The notes: a model not told the origin generated them from the sequence alone. Positions 23,801-35,739 are shown, numbered from the stretch's first letter. The stretch: DNA of 64,000 bases from Chrysoperla carnea (GCF_905475395.1 NC_058342.1:24214640-24278639); one strand, 5' to 3'. Made by a program: numbers and translations.

Positions 23801-25404
23801 AAGATATTAAGTTAAATTGTACTAAAATATCAAAATGCTTAGAAAAATATCAGTCAAAATAATACAACAAACTTATGATTTTCGGACATATTAATTTTTT
23901 TAAGTTTTACTCTCTCACTAATGGTATGTTGAAACAAAACGTATATAATAAGTATTTTTCTATAACCATTTTGAAGAAAGAAGACTTTTGGGTTTTTGCT
24001 AATAATATTGCAATTAATTCAATTGAATTAACAATTTTTAGAAAGCGTATTTGATAATAACTGATTCATAACTTTAACCCCGATAACTTTAATCAAAAAA
24101 TATTATATTATTAATAATTACGGATTATAAAGTTTAATAAATCATCGTAGTTTTGTACGCTGTTTAGGAAGTCTTTTGGGAATGATATACAAAACAACAT
24201 CTTAGCTTTTTTGGGTGTAAAATTAATTTCATAAGTAATTAATTTAACACGAACTAATTAATCAAACGCAATGCCATGAATATCAACTTTAATATATGCA
24301 ACTTGTATAACCCATTGATGAAAATGAGAAAATCTTACACATCAAAGTGTAAATGAAGAAAAGTCATAACACCAAATCATAATATAAACAAGAAAATATC
24401 GTTTGTTGGTATATGGAGAAAACTCCCATAGGATAATATCTTCGATGAAGAGGAAGACAGTTGTTTACCTTAATTATACAAGTGTCGTGCAACAAGCGAC
24501 ATCATTAAAACATAACTCCTTGGGGCAATCACATTTTCCGAACAATACATATACATTGATGATAAAACCTTACCCTTGCATGCTGAATATAGACAAAATC
24601 GATTATAACGACATCGCTTAAATTAAGTTCGATCGTCGATATTAATTATAAAAAAAAACTTTATTTATTTTATTGAATTAAATTTACAATTTGAAATTTA
24701 AAGAATTAGACAATTTTACAAGTAAGTCAACTGTTCCAAGTTATGATCAAATCAACTCTGATTAAATTAATTGAAAATGGTTTTAAAGAAAACTTTATTG
24801 ATGAGCTTGTAAAATTGTGTCATTCATTGTACATCCTGCCTCGTGCCCAATTTTATTAACAAATTTATTTGTAACATACTAATAAATGATTATTAAGCAT
24901 TTTGTTGAAAGTGAATATTTGAATTTGAACATTTATTGAAAATAATTTGAAATAAAAATAATTTATAATAATAATAAAATAATGAATAAAAATATATTGA
25001 TTATACGTATATCCTTTATATATGAAAGGATGTAACTCTTATAATGACGATTCGAGTATTGCGACAAATCGAACCAGGAATAAAATAAATAAGCCGGAAA
25101 ATACCATTAAATGTGGGACAGTGATGAAAAAGCTCCAATTTTAAAAATTCTTGTTTATACGTGTTAATTACACCTTCAGGAATATTCAGGTGCACTCATC
25201 TCTGCATTTTTATGGTAAATGAGGGTAGTTTCTTTCACCCCTAAGCACTCCATTTTGTAGATTCTAAATAACTCATCAGAAATCGTCTTTCGGAGATTTT
25301 CGGAGTCGCTTATCTTAAAAGTTGATACAATCCCATTAAAACCACCCCTAGAACTTACAGAAACAAAAATTCTAGATTTTTTTTAATCATTGTCACTTCT
25401 AGGA
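23801..25404. other. Unassigned AT-rich stretch
   Basis: No gene or family assigned. The frame 24403-24621 lacks recognisable motifs. Confidence 0.45.
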
Positions 25405-25475
25405 GTCATTTTTCACGGCCTGAGCACGCTATAAAAATTTTAGCTTGATATCTATTTTTAATGTGATGACAGTTA
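25405..25475 (+). mobile_element. Rep1 core scrap
   Basis: 'cctgagcacgctataaaaat', 'gcttgatatct' and 'gtgatgacag' match the GATATC block of the Rep1 core. Only ~70 bp survives. Confidence 0.4.
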
Positions 25476-26079
25476 GACGCAAATGCAACCTTTTCATACT
25501 ATTGTTATCCCCCTACACCCGCACCGTTTCCGAGAAGAATATTTGTCAATTTCAAAACTTGTTTATAACTAGATTAAATTGCTTCTAACTAGAGAACAGA
25601 AAAAGATAGCGGGTCGAGTCTTGGCTCAAAATACGTATTTTTGAATATATCCCAAACTTTCCCATTTAATGTTATCAGCAAAATTCAAATCTTTCCTCAA
25701 AAAACCGCCATTGATTCAAAAATTTTCAATAACCTGCCAAAAATATTCGGGGCAAATTTTGTGCAACTTAGTTGGATTTTTATTTTTTATAACATTCCAT
25801 GGTCACGAAGTGTGTATCTCAAAAAAGTTGGTCTCCACATAGAAGCACCGACCTATAAATTCGGATATTTTGATTTGTCGCTATAATCGATTTTCACTGT
25901 TTATTATTTCATGCCTATTAAAACTAATACCATCTTGTGTTATCAATCTCACAAAATATATTCTTCAAAATATTTTTTTTGTAAATTATATGAAAACAAT
26001 GAATTTTGAAATTTGATTTAATTATATTTTCTATAACGGGTGGGAATCATTTTATATTGACTTATTTTTTTGACAACAT

Positions 26080-26840
26080 ATTCAAAATTCCCTAAAATTC
26101 ATGTATGGAAGCTAGAAAGTCGAAAGAAAAACGAAATTGTTCACAAATACTTCAACTAGAACTTTAATTTTAACTTTTTTTTTTAAATTTAATACATAGG
26201 TAGTATTTGTAATTTGTAAAAAAAAACTGATTAAAACCCCCAACTACCCCCCAAATATGTGAGTTACGTCCCTGAGAGGTCAACTTTTTTTTTAATGATG
26301 GGCCTTCGATGAACTCATAATTAAATTAAAATTTTGTTTTTATATAATCTACAATCTTATATTTTTATGGTATTATTATAAACTACAAGATTGCCTAAAT
26401 ATTTTAGATAGTTTTTTATCACACTCTCTGGATTTTTTTATATAGAAAAATCTAATTGAAAAGGATAACCTATATGATTCATCATTTTTTCAGCCAACTT
26501 TGAACGATAAAATAAAAATAAAAAGCCCGATGACCTAGGAATTTTTTGTAGTTTTTGGAAACTTTGTTAATCAAAAAATGTATTTATAAAGTTTTATTGA
26601 AGTCCCTTGTATATTATTCAATCCTTGCATATGTCCTTAATTCATAATTTTTTTGTAATTTGTAAAAAACTGATTAAAATCCCACAACTACCCTACACAA
26701 ATAGGGGTTGGGCACGTCCTTGAGGGGTCGACTTTTTCTTACGAAATTTTTACAAACTAATAAACAACTGTGGAAAATTTCAAAGATGCATTAAGTTTTT
26801 CGTTTAAGATATTTAGTTTAATTGTACTACAAGTAAATCG
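26080..26840 (+). repeat. Rep2 copies in tandem
   Basis: A 3' portion of one Rep2 (26080-26283, to 'cgtccctgagaggtcaac') runs straight into the middle of another at 'gatgggccttcgatgaactc'. The second continues to ~26840 with the closing 'ggggtcgactttttcttacg' block. The order suggests a tandem or unequal-exchange product. Confidence 0.6.
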
Positions 26841-27229
26841 TTCGTTAAGAAAAATTTTCTCGACGATTTTTTACATTTTATTCAATTTTGAAAATTTAGT
26901 TTAAGGGTCCATTTCATTACAAGTATACTTGTTTAAACGAAAAAACTTTTTTTTCAAATTTAGAACTCCTTGATTGATATCGATTACGAATAACATTTTT
27001 AAATAAAAAAGTGATTTTTTTCTACGGAATTGTATTAAAAAAAATACAAATATTCATTTCATTTGACAAGGAGATAAATCGCATTCATAAATATAAATAG
27101 TCCTTATAACAATATAGCAAGTAAAGGACTTCTATTTGTTGATATGGGTTGTTCTATAAAGTAAGGAATTTTCGACGTCTGAGCTAAAATATCATGAAAA
27201 TGTGTTAGCAACTAATTTATTTGTTATTA

Positions 27230-27575
27230 TACCATGTATATATGAAATATATCAAGGTATACTAAGTTTAGTCTAAGTTTGTAACGCTTAAAAATATTGA
27301 TTCTACGAACTTTTTAATATAGATGTTCATAAAACACCTAATTGGTCCATTTCCGGTTATCCGTCCGTCTGTCTGTGGACACGATAACTCAAACACGAAA
27401 TGAAGTATCAAGCTGAAGTTTTTATAACGTGCTCAGGACGTAAAAAGTGAGGTTAAGATCGTAAATAAGCAACATATGTCAATTATGTCTTGGGCCCGTA
27501 GAACCCTTCTTCTAAACCCTTAAAGACAGATCAAAAGGTTAAATGTAAAAAATGTTTCTTATAAAGAAATTTAAA
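27230..27575 (-). mobile_element. Rep1, start end truncated
   Basis: The hairpin end 'ataccatgtatatatg', then 'ccatttccggttatccgtcc' and the core down to 'aatgtttcttataaag'. The AAGTGAAAAC end is missing. It lies just before a Hel1 copy. Confidence 0.7.
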
Positions 27576-27616
27576 ATTTTAATTGGAAAGCTTAACTGAC
27601 GCTTTCAAATAAAGCT

Positions 27617-28066
27617 AACGCTTCCCTGGGTTTGAAAGTAAAGATTGTTAAAGATTGCTCTCGCTTATCTCCTTTCTATAACACTCGAAATAATGGTAAC
27701 GATTATTTTACATAAGTAAAATATATGTATGGTTTTCTATTTTTTAAATGTATAATTATTCATTGAGTATATCAGAAAAGATGGCCGTGAAATATTTTAT
27801 GTTGATTACTTTTACAGAAATCTGTAATTTATGGTAATGTCAAATTAAATTAATTTTTATTTATTTATTAATTTTTTTATTAATTAATATATCTTTATGA
27901 ATTATTTCTCATGTGTTTGTCTGAAGTATAAGCTATATTGCTGTACAGTTTCATTAAAAATCATTCGCTAGTTTTAGCGTGAAAGCGTAACAAACAAACT
28001 TACAAACAAACAAACAAACAAATATGCTTACTTTCGCATTTATAATATATAGAGATAGAGATAGAG
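27617..28066 (-). mobile_element. Hel1 Helitron-like element
   Basis: Close to the copy at 2846: 'agattgctctcgcttatc', 'agatggccgtgaaatatttt' and 'cattcgctagttttagcgtg'. The 5' end is adjacent to (GAGATA)n at 28048-28066. The 3' hairpin region is partly eroded. Confidence 0.65.
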
Positions 28067-28077
28067 AAGTTATTGTA

Positions 28078-28175
28078 TTCTCGTGAAGGCGCAAATTAGG
28101 ACGAAACTTTGGCGTCCAATTTCTCCAAAAGTATAAAAGATAGAGAGTTAAAAACTTGCAGGTAGCTTCAACTAT
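28078..28175 (-). repeat. Solo arm shared with FB6 and hAT1
   Basis: 'gcgcaaattaggacgaaact', 'ccaaaagtataaaagataga' and 'gcaggtagcttcaac'. The same sequence lies on the far side of the Rep1-type core in FB6 (43498-43600) and, more diverged, in hAT1 (56430-56540). Confidence 0.5.
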
Positions 28176-29382
28176 TGGTCTAAACTAAAATGTACAAAAA
28201 AAGTCGCGGTGAAATCAAACTCATTTTCTACCTTTGTTCGTAGAACAACCCATATTCGGTGATATGGAAAATTCATTTGAACATTCCAGAAAGAGCAAAT
28301 ACCCGAAAATTGTAACAAAAAAAGAGTGAAAAATGCTATGTCACAAATATATCGATACACGATTATGACTATCAGTTTACACTTTATAAATGATTCGTTA
28401 TTTACGAAAGAAATACTCGACTTTACCCTTAAATAGGGTGATTTTATTTAAATATACAGGGGTTAGTTTCTTTTGATTCTTTCTAAGAAATCTTTCTTCG
28501 AAGCAATACAAATGTGGATACAGAAATTTTTTTGATGCAGGAATATGAACTATAAGATTTTTGTCGATATTCGTTGTGTGCGCGTAGTCATGGTAGGGAC
28601 CATAAAATCGATACCAGCGCTTCCAGTGAAAAATTTTGGCGATAAACGAGGCAGTTATGACTAATTTGCAATTCTTTACATTTTAATATTATAAAAAATG
28701 TCAAATTAAAATTATTGTAAAACACGAATTAATTAAAATTAATGCATTAAAAATTGTGAAAATAAGAAATCAAATTGCACAAATATTATTTTTCAAATGT
28801 AAATTATCATAATTATTTATTAAATTTGTGAGACAATAATATTAAATTTTCAATGTAAGTCATAAATGCAATCCATACAATTATATATGCATCCATACAA
28901 TTCTATAATTAAAGTAGTGTATCGTTGTCATGGAAACGAAACTCGCGCACGGTGAGAATAGCCAAAAACTGCTTCTATAACAGCTAAAAAAGTTTTGTAT
29001 TTTTTAGGTCAATATTTTTTCTAGATAGAAAATAGAAAGATATTTACTAAAGAAATTATTTACGATATAAATCCTCTACTACAATTTTGGTTTTTAATTC
29101 GAATAAAGACACCCAATTTTCAGTCAAAATTAGATAATATAGAAACTGATTTTTATTCAAAAACTTTTCGAATTTTTTGCCAGTATTTTGAAATCACAAT
29201 GACAATTATGTTTGGGATTTTTACAAACCTTTCTATATTGGATAATTATGACTCACAAAATCCAAAAGTCACGATTAGAAGAGAAGTTTTTGAAAATTTT
29301 CCCTAGAATGCTTTACGAAAAGCTTTAAAGATTTTAGAGATATGTTCTAAATGAGTGCTATATTAAATTTTGAGAGAGGGTA
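28176..29382. other. Unassigned stretch
   Basis: No gene supported. 'tgcgcgtagtcatggtaggg' near 28580 resembles 'tgcgcagtcatggtagg' near 41040, a short shared word of unknown meaning. Confidence 0.4.
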
Positions 29383-29652
29383 GGTTAGATTATATTGGCT
29401 GTCCACGAAGGACAAAATTAGGCTATGGAGCCCATTGTGATACCATATATGTGTTTTATCACCTTTCCGCTGATAATTTCATTTATCAACTCCTCAATTT
29501 TAGAGGCTGAGTGCACCTCCTTCATGCATATACCATGAACCACACCATCTCATCACAATATTAATTAAATTAATTTTATTGCGACGAGGGGAATCGAACC
29601 CGCTACCCTAAGCATACCGCGGACGGAATTGGTTACGCCTTAACCAACTGAC
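29383..29652 (-). mobile_element. SINE1, tRNA-derived
   Basis: A ~270-bp SINE read on the minus strand. The tRNA-like head is cut at its 5' end; the B box is GGTTCGATTCC. The body has 'gaaggaggtgcactcag' and 'tcctcaattt' complements, and the tail is complementary to 'taggttag'. Flanking AGAGGGTA at 29375-29382 and 29653-29660 is a likely target-site duplication. Confidence 0.8.
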
Positions 29653-29757
29653 AGAGGGTAAGGCTAAAATGTTTTTTTTAGGTAAATATAACCTTACATT
29701 TAACCAAAATGCTATCACATTCTACAAGAAAGTAGATTTACGACTGCAATACCTTAA

Positions 29758-30050
29758 GGTAGTACTATATCGGTAATAGACTTTGCATTCAGAATTCAAT
29801 GAAACTTGGCATAGCTCTCTATTATTATATCATAATTAACAAGTTAAATTTTTAGGGGCCTTCAGAGAACTTAAAATCTGAACGTCCAGTTTTGTGAAAT
29901 AAAATAAAATCTGTGACTTCCCATTCGGATCAATGTTAAAATATCTTTAAAATATATTTTTTTCAGTTCTCTGAAAGTCCCTAAAAATTTAACTGGTTAA
30001 TATGATTTCATTAAATTCTGAATGCAAAGTCTGTTACCGATGGTAGAACC
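29758..30050. mobile_element. TTAA-flanked foldback element FB5
   Basis: A 293-bp element bounded by TTAA (29754-29757, 30051-30054). Arms of ~110 bp share 'actttgcattcagaatt', 'agttaaatttttaggg' and 'ttcagagaact'. The start GGTAGTAC is the same as a TTAA1 terminus. Non-coding MITE, superfamily unknown. Confidence 0.75.
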
Positions 30051-30054
30051 TTAA

Positions 30055-31589
30055 AGACACAATAAGGTCAATAAAATACGTCTGTTTCAATTACATAAAT
30101 AATTTAGAAATATGTCGAATGGTTTCTGTTACACATTTTGGATATTGTATCGGACAGTAATTTAGCGGCATGCATGCATGCCCTACTATAAATATTTTTA
30201 TTTAAAACAAATTCTATGCAAATTGTATGCAATAAAACGAAATAAATCGATAACAATCGAGATGTGCACGTTTATAATTCGATTCGAATGAATACCTTTT
30301 GAAATAATTAATTGACACAAAACAACTGATTATGGGTCTTTATCTGATCAATACAATATTTATATTCATTAATTATTTACCATCCTTTTTTATTTGTTAT
30401 TTGTTTATAAAAAAAAAATAAATACATATTATTATAACCTCCATATATAGATTAAAAACTAAATAAAATTAGAGAACCAAAGGTTTTTGCGCAAGTACCT
30501 GCGCCTAATGTTGCCACCTGCTCGGGCTTCGCCCAGTAGTGATGAGCTTAGAAGATTTTGTCGGGCGGTTGGGTTTTTAAAAATTTTGCCGGGCTACCGC
30601 ATGGTCAAGGTTGAAAAAGTAAATATTAGCATTATAATTGCTGAATCGTCACCACGATAGATTTGACTTCAGCAATCAGATTAATGAGAATTGACTTTGT
30701 TTATGATTTTAGTGGTTATAGGACTTTTCAGCTTATTTTGTTGGTATCACGGTAAGAAGTCAGTTGTAAAATTTATATATTCGTTCTATTTAAGTCACGT
30801 TCGTGCAGAATTTTCATGTTTGTTCGTTTTGTTCGAGTCACGCTTGTGTAAATTTTTTATGTCTGTACTGTAGTCATTGAGGATTCCAATTTTACAATTA
30901 AATTTTTTTCCCTATTTGCCTACTCTGCCTAATGTTTAATTCGGCTTTGGTTTTCAGACTCATCCGCATAGTTGGAAAATGCCATTGAATCGTGATAAAA
31001 AATTGCGATTGAAAATTGCAATTGATTATACAATTCACTCTGCATTGATTATCGTACGCCTAATTTAATGAATTCGATAATAATGACCCAATAACTTTTG
31101 GCTTTCGAAAAAAGGTTTTAATAGAAATTATAACGACTTTTTCATAATCGAAATTAGAAACAAAACAATCATATTAAAATCCAAAAAACGAATTTTATTA
31201 TGAACACCCTAAAAAAATATATCTACCCCAAATAAAAAAGTTAGTCATCTTAAGTGTCGTCCTTCGAATTCGATCGCGATCATAACTACTGTTTATTTTT
31301 TTAATTTAATATTTCAAATGATTTTTTAATGATTTTATTAGGGTCACATCTGCGGTCCAATGATAATCAGTGCAAACCACAATGGACAGTAAAAAAACAC
31401 ATCAGAAATACCAACAGTGCAATAAATAATTTTCTTGAATATCATGTGTACAATCTCCTTTGGGCTACTTTTTTTTTTTTATTGACTAGAATGAAAAGCA
31501 GTATTCAAAAATATTACCTATATCTACGTATTAAAAAAGAAAAAAAAGAAAATTTTTTTAAAATCTACTTATTTAAAAAATTTAATTTT
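30055..31589. other. Unassigned stretch with a GC-rich island
   Basis: 30481-30605 is unusually GC-rich and holds a GGGC-TTC-GCCC hairpin ('gctcgggcttcgcccagtag'). At 30778-30865 two ~43-bp imperfect copies ('gtcacgttcgtg', 'gtcacgcttgtg') lie in tandem and underlie the frame 30691-30873. No gene supported. Confidence 0.45.
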
Positions 31590-31660
31590 GGAGGAGCTGG
31601 GATTTGAACCCAGGACTTTCAGCATGCGAAGCGGACACTCTACCACTGAGTTACACCCCC
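31590..31660 (-). tRNA. tRNA-Ala (anticodon CGC), first copy
   Basis: The minus strand gives a 71-nt cloverleaf. The acceptor GGGGGTG/CTCCTCC includes G3-T70, the G3:U70 identity pair of alanine tRNAs, and one T-T mismatch at 6:67. The D arm is ACTC/GAGT. Anticodon loop TTCGCAT gives CGC. The T arm is CTGGG-TTCAAAT-CCCAG. The anticodon stem TCCGC/GCTGA has one C-T mismatch, shared in position with the other copy. A six-A run at 31575-31580 gives a pol III terminator on the minus strand. Gene or recently decayed copy. Confidence 0.75.
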
Positions 31661-31764
31661 TTATACAAGCCAAGCATTTTATGGAAACACAGTCAAATTT
31701 TCTATGTATCTACGTATAAAAAAATTAAATTTTGTTAAATCGAACTGTATTAAAATTTAAATTT

Positions 31765-31835
31765 GGAGGAGCTGGGATTTGAACCCAGGACTTTCAGCAT
31801 GCGAAGCAGACACTCTACCACTGAGTTACACCCCC
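31765..31835 (-). tRNA. tRNA-Ala (anticodon CGC), second copy
   Basis: Identical to the copy at 31590 except that the anticodon stem is TCTGC instead of TCCGC, leaving a T-T mismatch at 29:41. It has the same acceptor with G3:U70 and the same T arm. The copies are 104 bp apart in the same orientation with similar flanks, consistent with local duplication. An open frame antisense to it (31763-31957) encodes the well-known spurious 'ELGFEPRTF' peptide and is not a gene. Confidence 0.75.
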
Positions 31836-33469
31836 TTGTGCAATTAAAACATTTTATAGGGACACTCTCAAATTTTTACTCCCATTTAAATGACTTTATA
31901 ATAAAATATCTCACAGAACTAACAACAGAAGATTGCACCATGAGTCATGTTCTATAAAATATCTAAGGTTCGTTGAAGGTCTTTAGAAAAAGGAGAAAGG
32001 ACCAATTTCTATAGGGTGTTTATTATTCCGTGTAAAAATTATGAGTCGCAAATGATACAAAATCGGCTATAATGACATTGAAGAATCCCTATCTGAAACT
32101 GTTATAAGCGATATATCCATTTTTTCTGTCTTAAGTAATTATATTCCAGAGATAAATCCGGCTTGTCTTATGACGACTGGACTTCTGTTTTCTAACTTTT
32201 CTAAGGACAGAGGCTTAGCGTGATGAATTGTGACATATGGAGAGGAGGCTATAAGGGAACGTGACATTTGTAATTCGTTTCATTTTAATTCTTGGCTTAA
32301 AGTAGCTCTTTCCCTACAATTCAGTATAGAATTACTGGCTTATTACTCATTCTATACTTATACACATAGCTGTACAACTACATTGTATACAACTAAGTTG
32401 TTTTACTGCTTACTGTAGTGTACGCTACTACAATCAAATATAATACAATTAATACAAACATACATCCTTCCATTAAAAATAATACTTTTAATGTAATATT
32501 GAATTCAATATTTTAGGGAAACTAAACGGTAACTAATTTTATTTTATTGCTTGTAAACATTATATTCTTCCACATATTAGGTTTTTGTCAAAACGGTAGC
32601 TCTCTTTCACTGGAAAAAAAATAAAAATTAAAGACACGCTTCTCCGATGCTGCGTGTGTTAAAAATATCATTTTTAATTGAAATTATCTTATGTTAGACG
32701 CGGTAAATTGTCTTAGAAGATTTCTTAAGATTTTGCTTAAATGACCCAACTACCTTAACTTATTTATTTTGACGTTATATTTGCAAGGAAAAACAGAAAA
32801 TGTCACGCAGCGAGGAAGAAGTTCAAAAAAATGAATTTTTCTCTACCCTGTTTTATGGATCATCGAATGCTTAAACAAACAACAGCATAGTTTGTTGATT
32901 CCAGAACATAATAGTTAATTTTTCAACGGGCTATTGATCGGTCGTTATATAATAAAATCATAAAATTGATTTAAAAATAAGATATGTTGTGCTGTTTCGT
33001 TCCTAACCTAAATTACGTTTAATATAAGAACATAAATAATAAAAGGGATATTATATAATATTATTATTTGTATTGGCTAGATTCCTCCTAAGTATCCTGA
33101 CTATCCTTATATTCCTACAAACACGATGTATATGGTATATATATCTCATTCCAGATATTTTTGTGTTGTGTTTGGTAACATCTGTATTAGATTGTCCACT
33201 ACATGTCCACCACTATATAGTAAATAGAGAGTAGTACCTATTGTTCATTTTATATATATTACATAACCAAAAAAGACGTCCCTTAAATTATATAATATAT
33301 CCTTTTTTCGATGTATCGTGTATACAGATATTTATGTTTTATTTTCCTTACAGAATGCAACAGGATGATATAAACAAGGATTGTGTTTTTCTTACAATTT
33401 TAATTTTTAAACCATACATATTTGTTTCATTATCGATGTACAGTTTTTAAATCAAGAATACATTTGAAA
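31836..33469. other. Unassigned AT-rich stretch
   Basis: No gene or family recognised. Frames at 32230-32418 and 33241-33450 lack motifs. Confidence 0.45.
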
Positions 33470-34034
33470 GTAGTACGAGCACCAAGGCAATTTTAAATAA
33501 AACAAGTGAAAACAAACAATTGACTGAGTTAATTTTTGAAATACCATGCATAGTCAGTGTTGATTTCTTTATCACATTACACATACAAACATGTGACACA
33601 TACATAACTGATAATCAAGTATAGTACTATAAAATTTCCGCCTAATTGGCGCCCTCACGAGTCAACAGTGATGTTTACGAAAAAATGTTTATTTCTTACA
33701 TTTCAACCTTTGTTCTATCTCTAACGGTTTACAAGATGGGTCCGTAGGAGCCATCATAGACCCAATTGGCCTATGATACTCATTTACGAACTCGATCTCA
33801 CTTTTTATGTCCTGAGTACGCTGTAAAAATTTCAGCTCGATATCGTTTTTCGTTTTTGAGTTATCGTGTCCACAACCGTAAATGGACTAATTAGGTGATT
33901 CTATGAACACCTATACCAAAATTTTGTGGGTAGCATGAATATTTTTAAGCGCTACAAACTTGGGACTAAACTTAGTATACCTTGCATATTACATATATGC
34001 AAGGTATAAAAATTGACTTGGTGCTCGTACATCC
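33470..34034. mobile_element. TTAA1 ends enclosing a Rep1
   Basis: The left end GTAGTACGAGCACCAAGGC and the right end (complement of GGATGTACGAGCACCAAG, followed by TTAA at 34035) form inverted termini. Almost all the interior (33498-34010) is a Rep1 copy. So Rep1 either inserted into a small TTAA1 derivative or is mobilised by it. Confidence 0.6.
33498..34010 (+). mobile_element. Rep1, near full length
   Basis: Start AAACAAGTGAAAAC; 'ccatgcatagtcagtgttg'; 'gcgccctcacgagtcaacag'; 'gggtccgtaggagccatc'; 'gttatcgtgtccacaacc' (the GACGGAC tract is shortened); end hairpin 'ccttgcatattacatatatg' then 'caaggtat'. Confidence 0.8.
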
Positions 34035-34089
34035 TTAAAGATTTTTTTGATAATTTTAATAATAATTGAAGAATTATTTTAGACATATA

Positions 34090-34976
34090 CAGTCGAACCT
34101 AGTTATGTGAGACATAAAGGGACCTGCTTTGTTTCACTTATAGAGGTATTTCACTTACCCAGTGTCGCAGATATCCAGGTATAAATAAATATCTGTCTCT
34201 TTTACAGAGGGTTCCATTAATAGAGGTCAGAATACAGGTTATTTCAGTTATAGCGGTGCGATTATTAAATAAAATAACGTATTATTAATATCATTGTTGC
34301 TTCAAAAATTATGAATACCGAGCCTTCGTGCGAAATCTTGTGCCTTTTCTTTAATCATCCGTCCACTTACCGGAACGTTTTTCTTACAAAGTTGCTTGAA
34401 CCATGTTAGCAAACACTGTTCAAATTCAGGATATTCTGAGAAACGTGCACGTTTTAGTTTTCTTTGTCTTTCAGAACATTGTAATTGAATTTTAGCACAT
34501 TAAAGAGTAGATTTTGGCGCATTCAATTCGACACAGACTTCATTACGTCTTCCCACTTTCATAAACGGATATTAACTTCAGTTTTTTACGTATTGATATC
34601 GATTTGAGCCTTCGTTTCGGAATTTTTCAAATGAACATTTATATGATAGTAAAGCAAAACTAAAACTGAAGGTCATTGAGACTCAAAATTAGTTAAGTGC
34701 GGAATTTGCGGATAGAATAAAAATAAGTAAGTGAACAAACAAAATGATGTTATCTCAGTTCTCAGTTACAGAGGTCAATGCATATAAAATTCACTCGCTG
34801 TCTCAGTTATAGAGGTAACTTTGACGATGAAATCGAAAGAACGAATCCCAGATATAAAGGTTTGCTTCGTCCCACTAACAGAGGTAATTCAGTACCAAAG
34901 TGATGGGATCTCATCAGAGTTCCAGTTTTGGAGGTTTACTCACTTATCCAGGTCCCACTTAACCAATTTCCACTGT
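34090..34976 (-). mobile_element. Pogo/Tigger-type DNA transposon, decayed
   Basis: 887 bp bounded by TA (34088-34089, 34977-34978). Inverted ends are CAGTCGAACCTAGTTATG and, from the right, CAGTGGAAATTGGTTAAGTG. The flanks of the coding remnant are filled with variants of 'gttatagaggt', the complement of the CCTCTATAA motif in the element at 16060. The interior encodes a fragment of a CENP-B/pogo-type transposase (34302-34556). The catalytic DDE domain is absent, so it cannot transpose autonomously. Confidence 0.8.
34302..34556 (-). pseudogene. Pogo/Tigger transposase fragment (CENP-B-type DNA-binding domain)
   Basis: The minus-strand translation starts inside a first helix-turn-helix: 'RRNEVCVELNAPKSTL', a phrase typical of the CENP-B N-terminal HTH. 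After a gap/frame change comes 'QRKLKRARFSEYPEFEQC', then 'LLTWFKQLCKKNVPVSGRM' and 'EKAQDFARRLGI'. These match the second, CENPB-type HTH, where W-F and the 'PVSG' turn are conserved. A stop follows directly (34304). Beyond ~80 residues nothing of the DDE nuclease remains. It lies centrally in the TA-flanked element. Confidence 0.85.
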
Positions 34977-35062
34977 ATGTTCATTTGATTTTACAGATGA
35001 CAGAGATATTTAGTTTATAGGCTACTATTTTGATATTTTGTGTATTAAATAATAAATAATAA

Positions 35063-35357
35063 GTTAGGTTAGGTTAAGTTATATTGGCTGTCCACGAAGG
35101 ACACACTTAGACTATAGAGCTCATTGTGATGCCATATATGTGTTTTACCAACTTTTCCGCTGATAATTTCATTTACTCACCTCCTCAACTTCAGAGACTG
35201 AGTGCACCTCCTTCATGCATATACCATGCACTACACCAGCCCATTACAACTTTTATTAAAATTATTTTTGTTGCGACGGCGGGAATCGAACTCGCTACCC
35301 TATGCATAGCGTGGGCGGAATTGGTTACGCCTTAACCAATTGAGCTAATAGGGCGGC
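35063..35357 (-). mobile_element. SINE1, full length
   Basis: 295 bp. On the minus strand the tRNA-like head has A box TAGCTCAATTGG and B box AGTTCGATTCC. A ~200-bp unrelated body follows ('tgaaggaggtgcactcag'), with a tail of CCTAA units. A direct repeat, 35049-35062 versus 35358-35371 (13 of 14 identical, ataataaa[t/g]aataa), is the target-site duplication. Confidence 0.88.
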
Positions 35358-35657
35358 ATAATAAAGAATAAAATATTAAAAATCAGACATTCGTCTTGGA
35401 GCAAATCTAGTGGACCAACCACTTTCGAAATACAATTTTTCGTTTTATTGAATCGACTGTACACTTATATTTTATGGACTAAACTTCAATTTATAAAGTG
35501 TTTAAAAAAAAGTTTTTATATAAAATTGTGAAAATCACAAGAACAGACACTAAACACTTATTGTTTGGCAAATACCCAAAATAAAAATTGCACCAACTTA
35601 TTGTTATAGTAACTAACTGAGAATATTACTAAACGAAAGTTACTAAAACAAAATATC

Positions 35658-35658
35658 A

Positions 35659-35736
<78 letters not shown>
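35658..35736. repeat. (ATT)n microsatellite
   Basis: About 26 perfect ATT units. On the minus strand it reads as AAT and gives a poly-asparagine frame (35558-35815), which is not a gene. Confidence 0.95.

Positions 35737-35739
<3 letters not shown>

Noticed and set aside
29575-29652. Stand-alone tRNA gene
   Set aside because: The tRNA-like part recurs with the same ~200-bp body at 35063, 53603 and 63032, so it is a SINE head; stems are poorly paired.
30691-30873. Hydrophobic 60-codon frame resembling a membrane peptide
   Set aside because: Explained by a short imperfect tandem repeat; T-rich DNA yields Phe/Leu-rich frames by chance.
31763-31957. Open frame encoding 'EELGFEPRTFSMRSRHS...'
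   Set aside because: It is the antisense of the tRNA-Ala copy; this peptide is a common annotation artefact.
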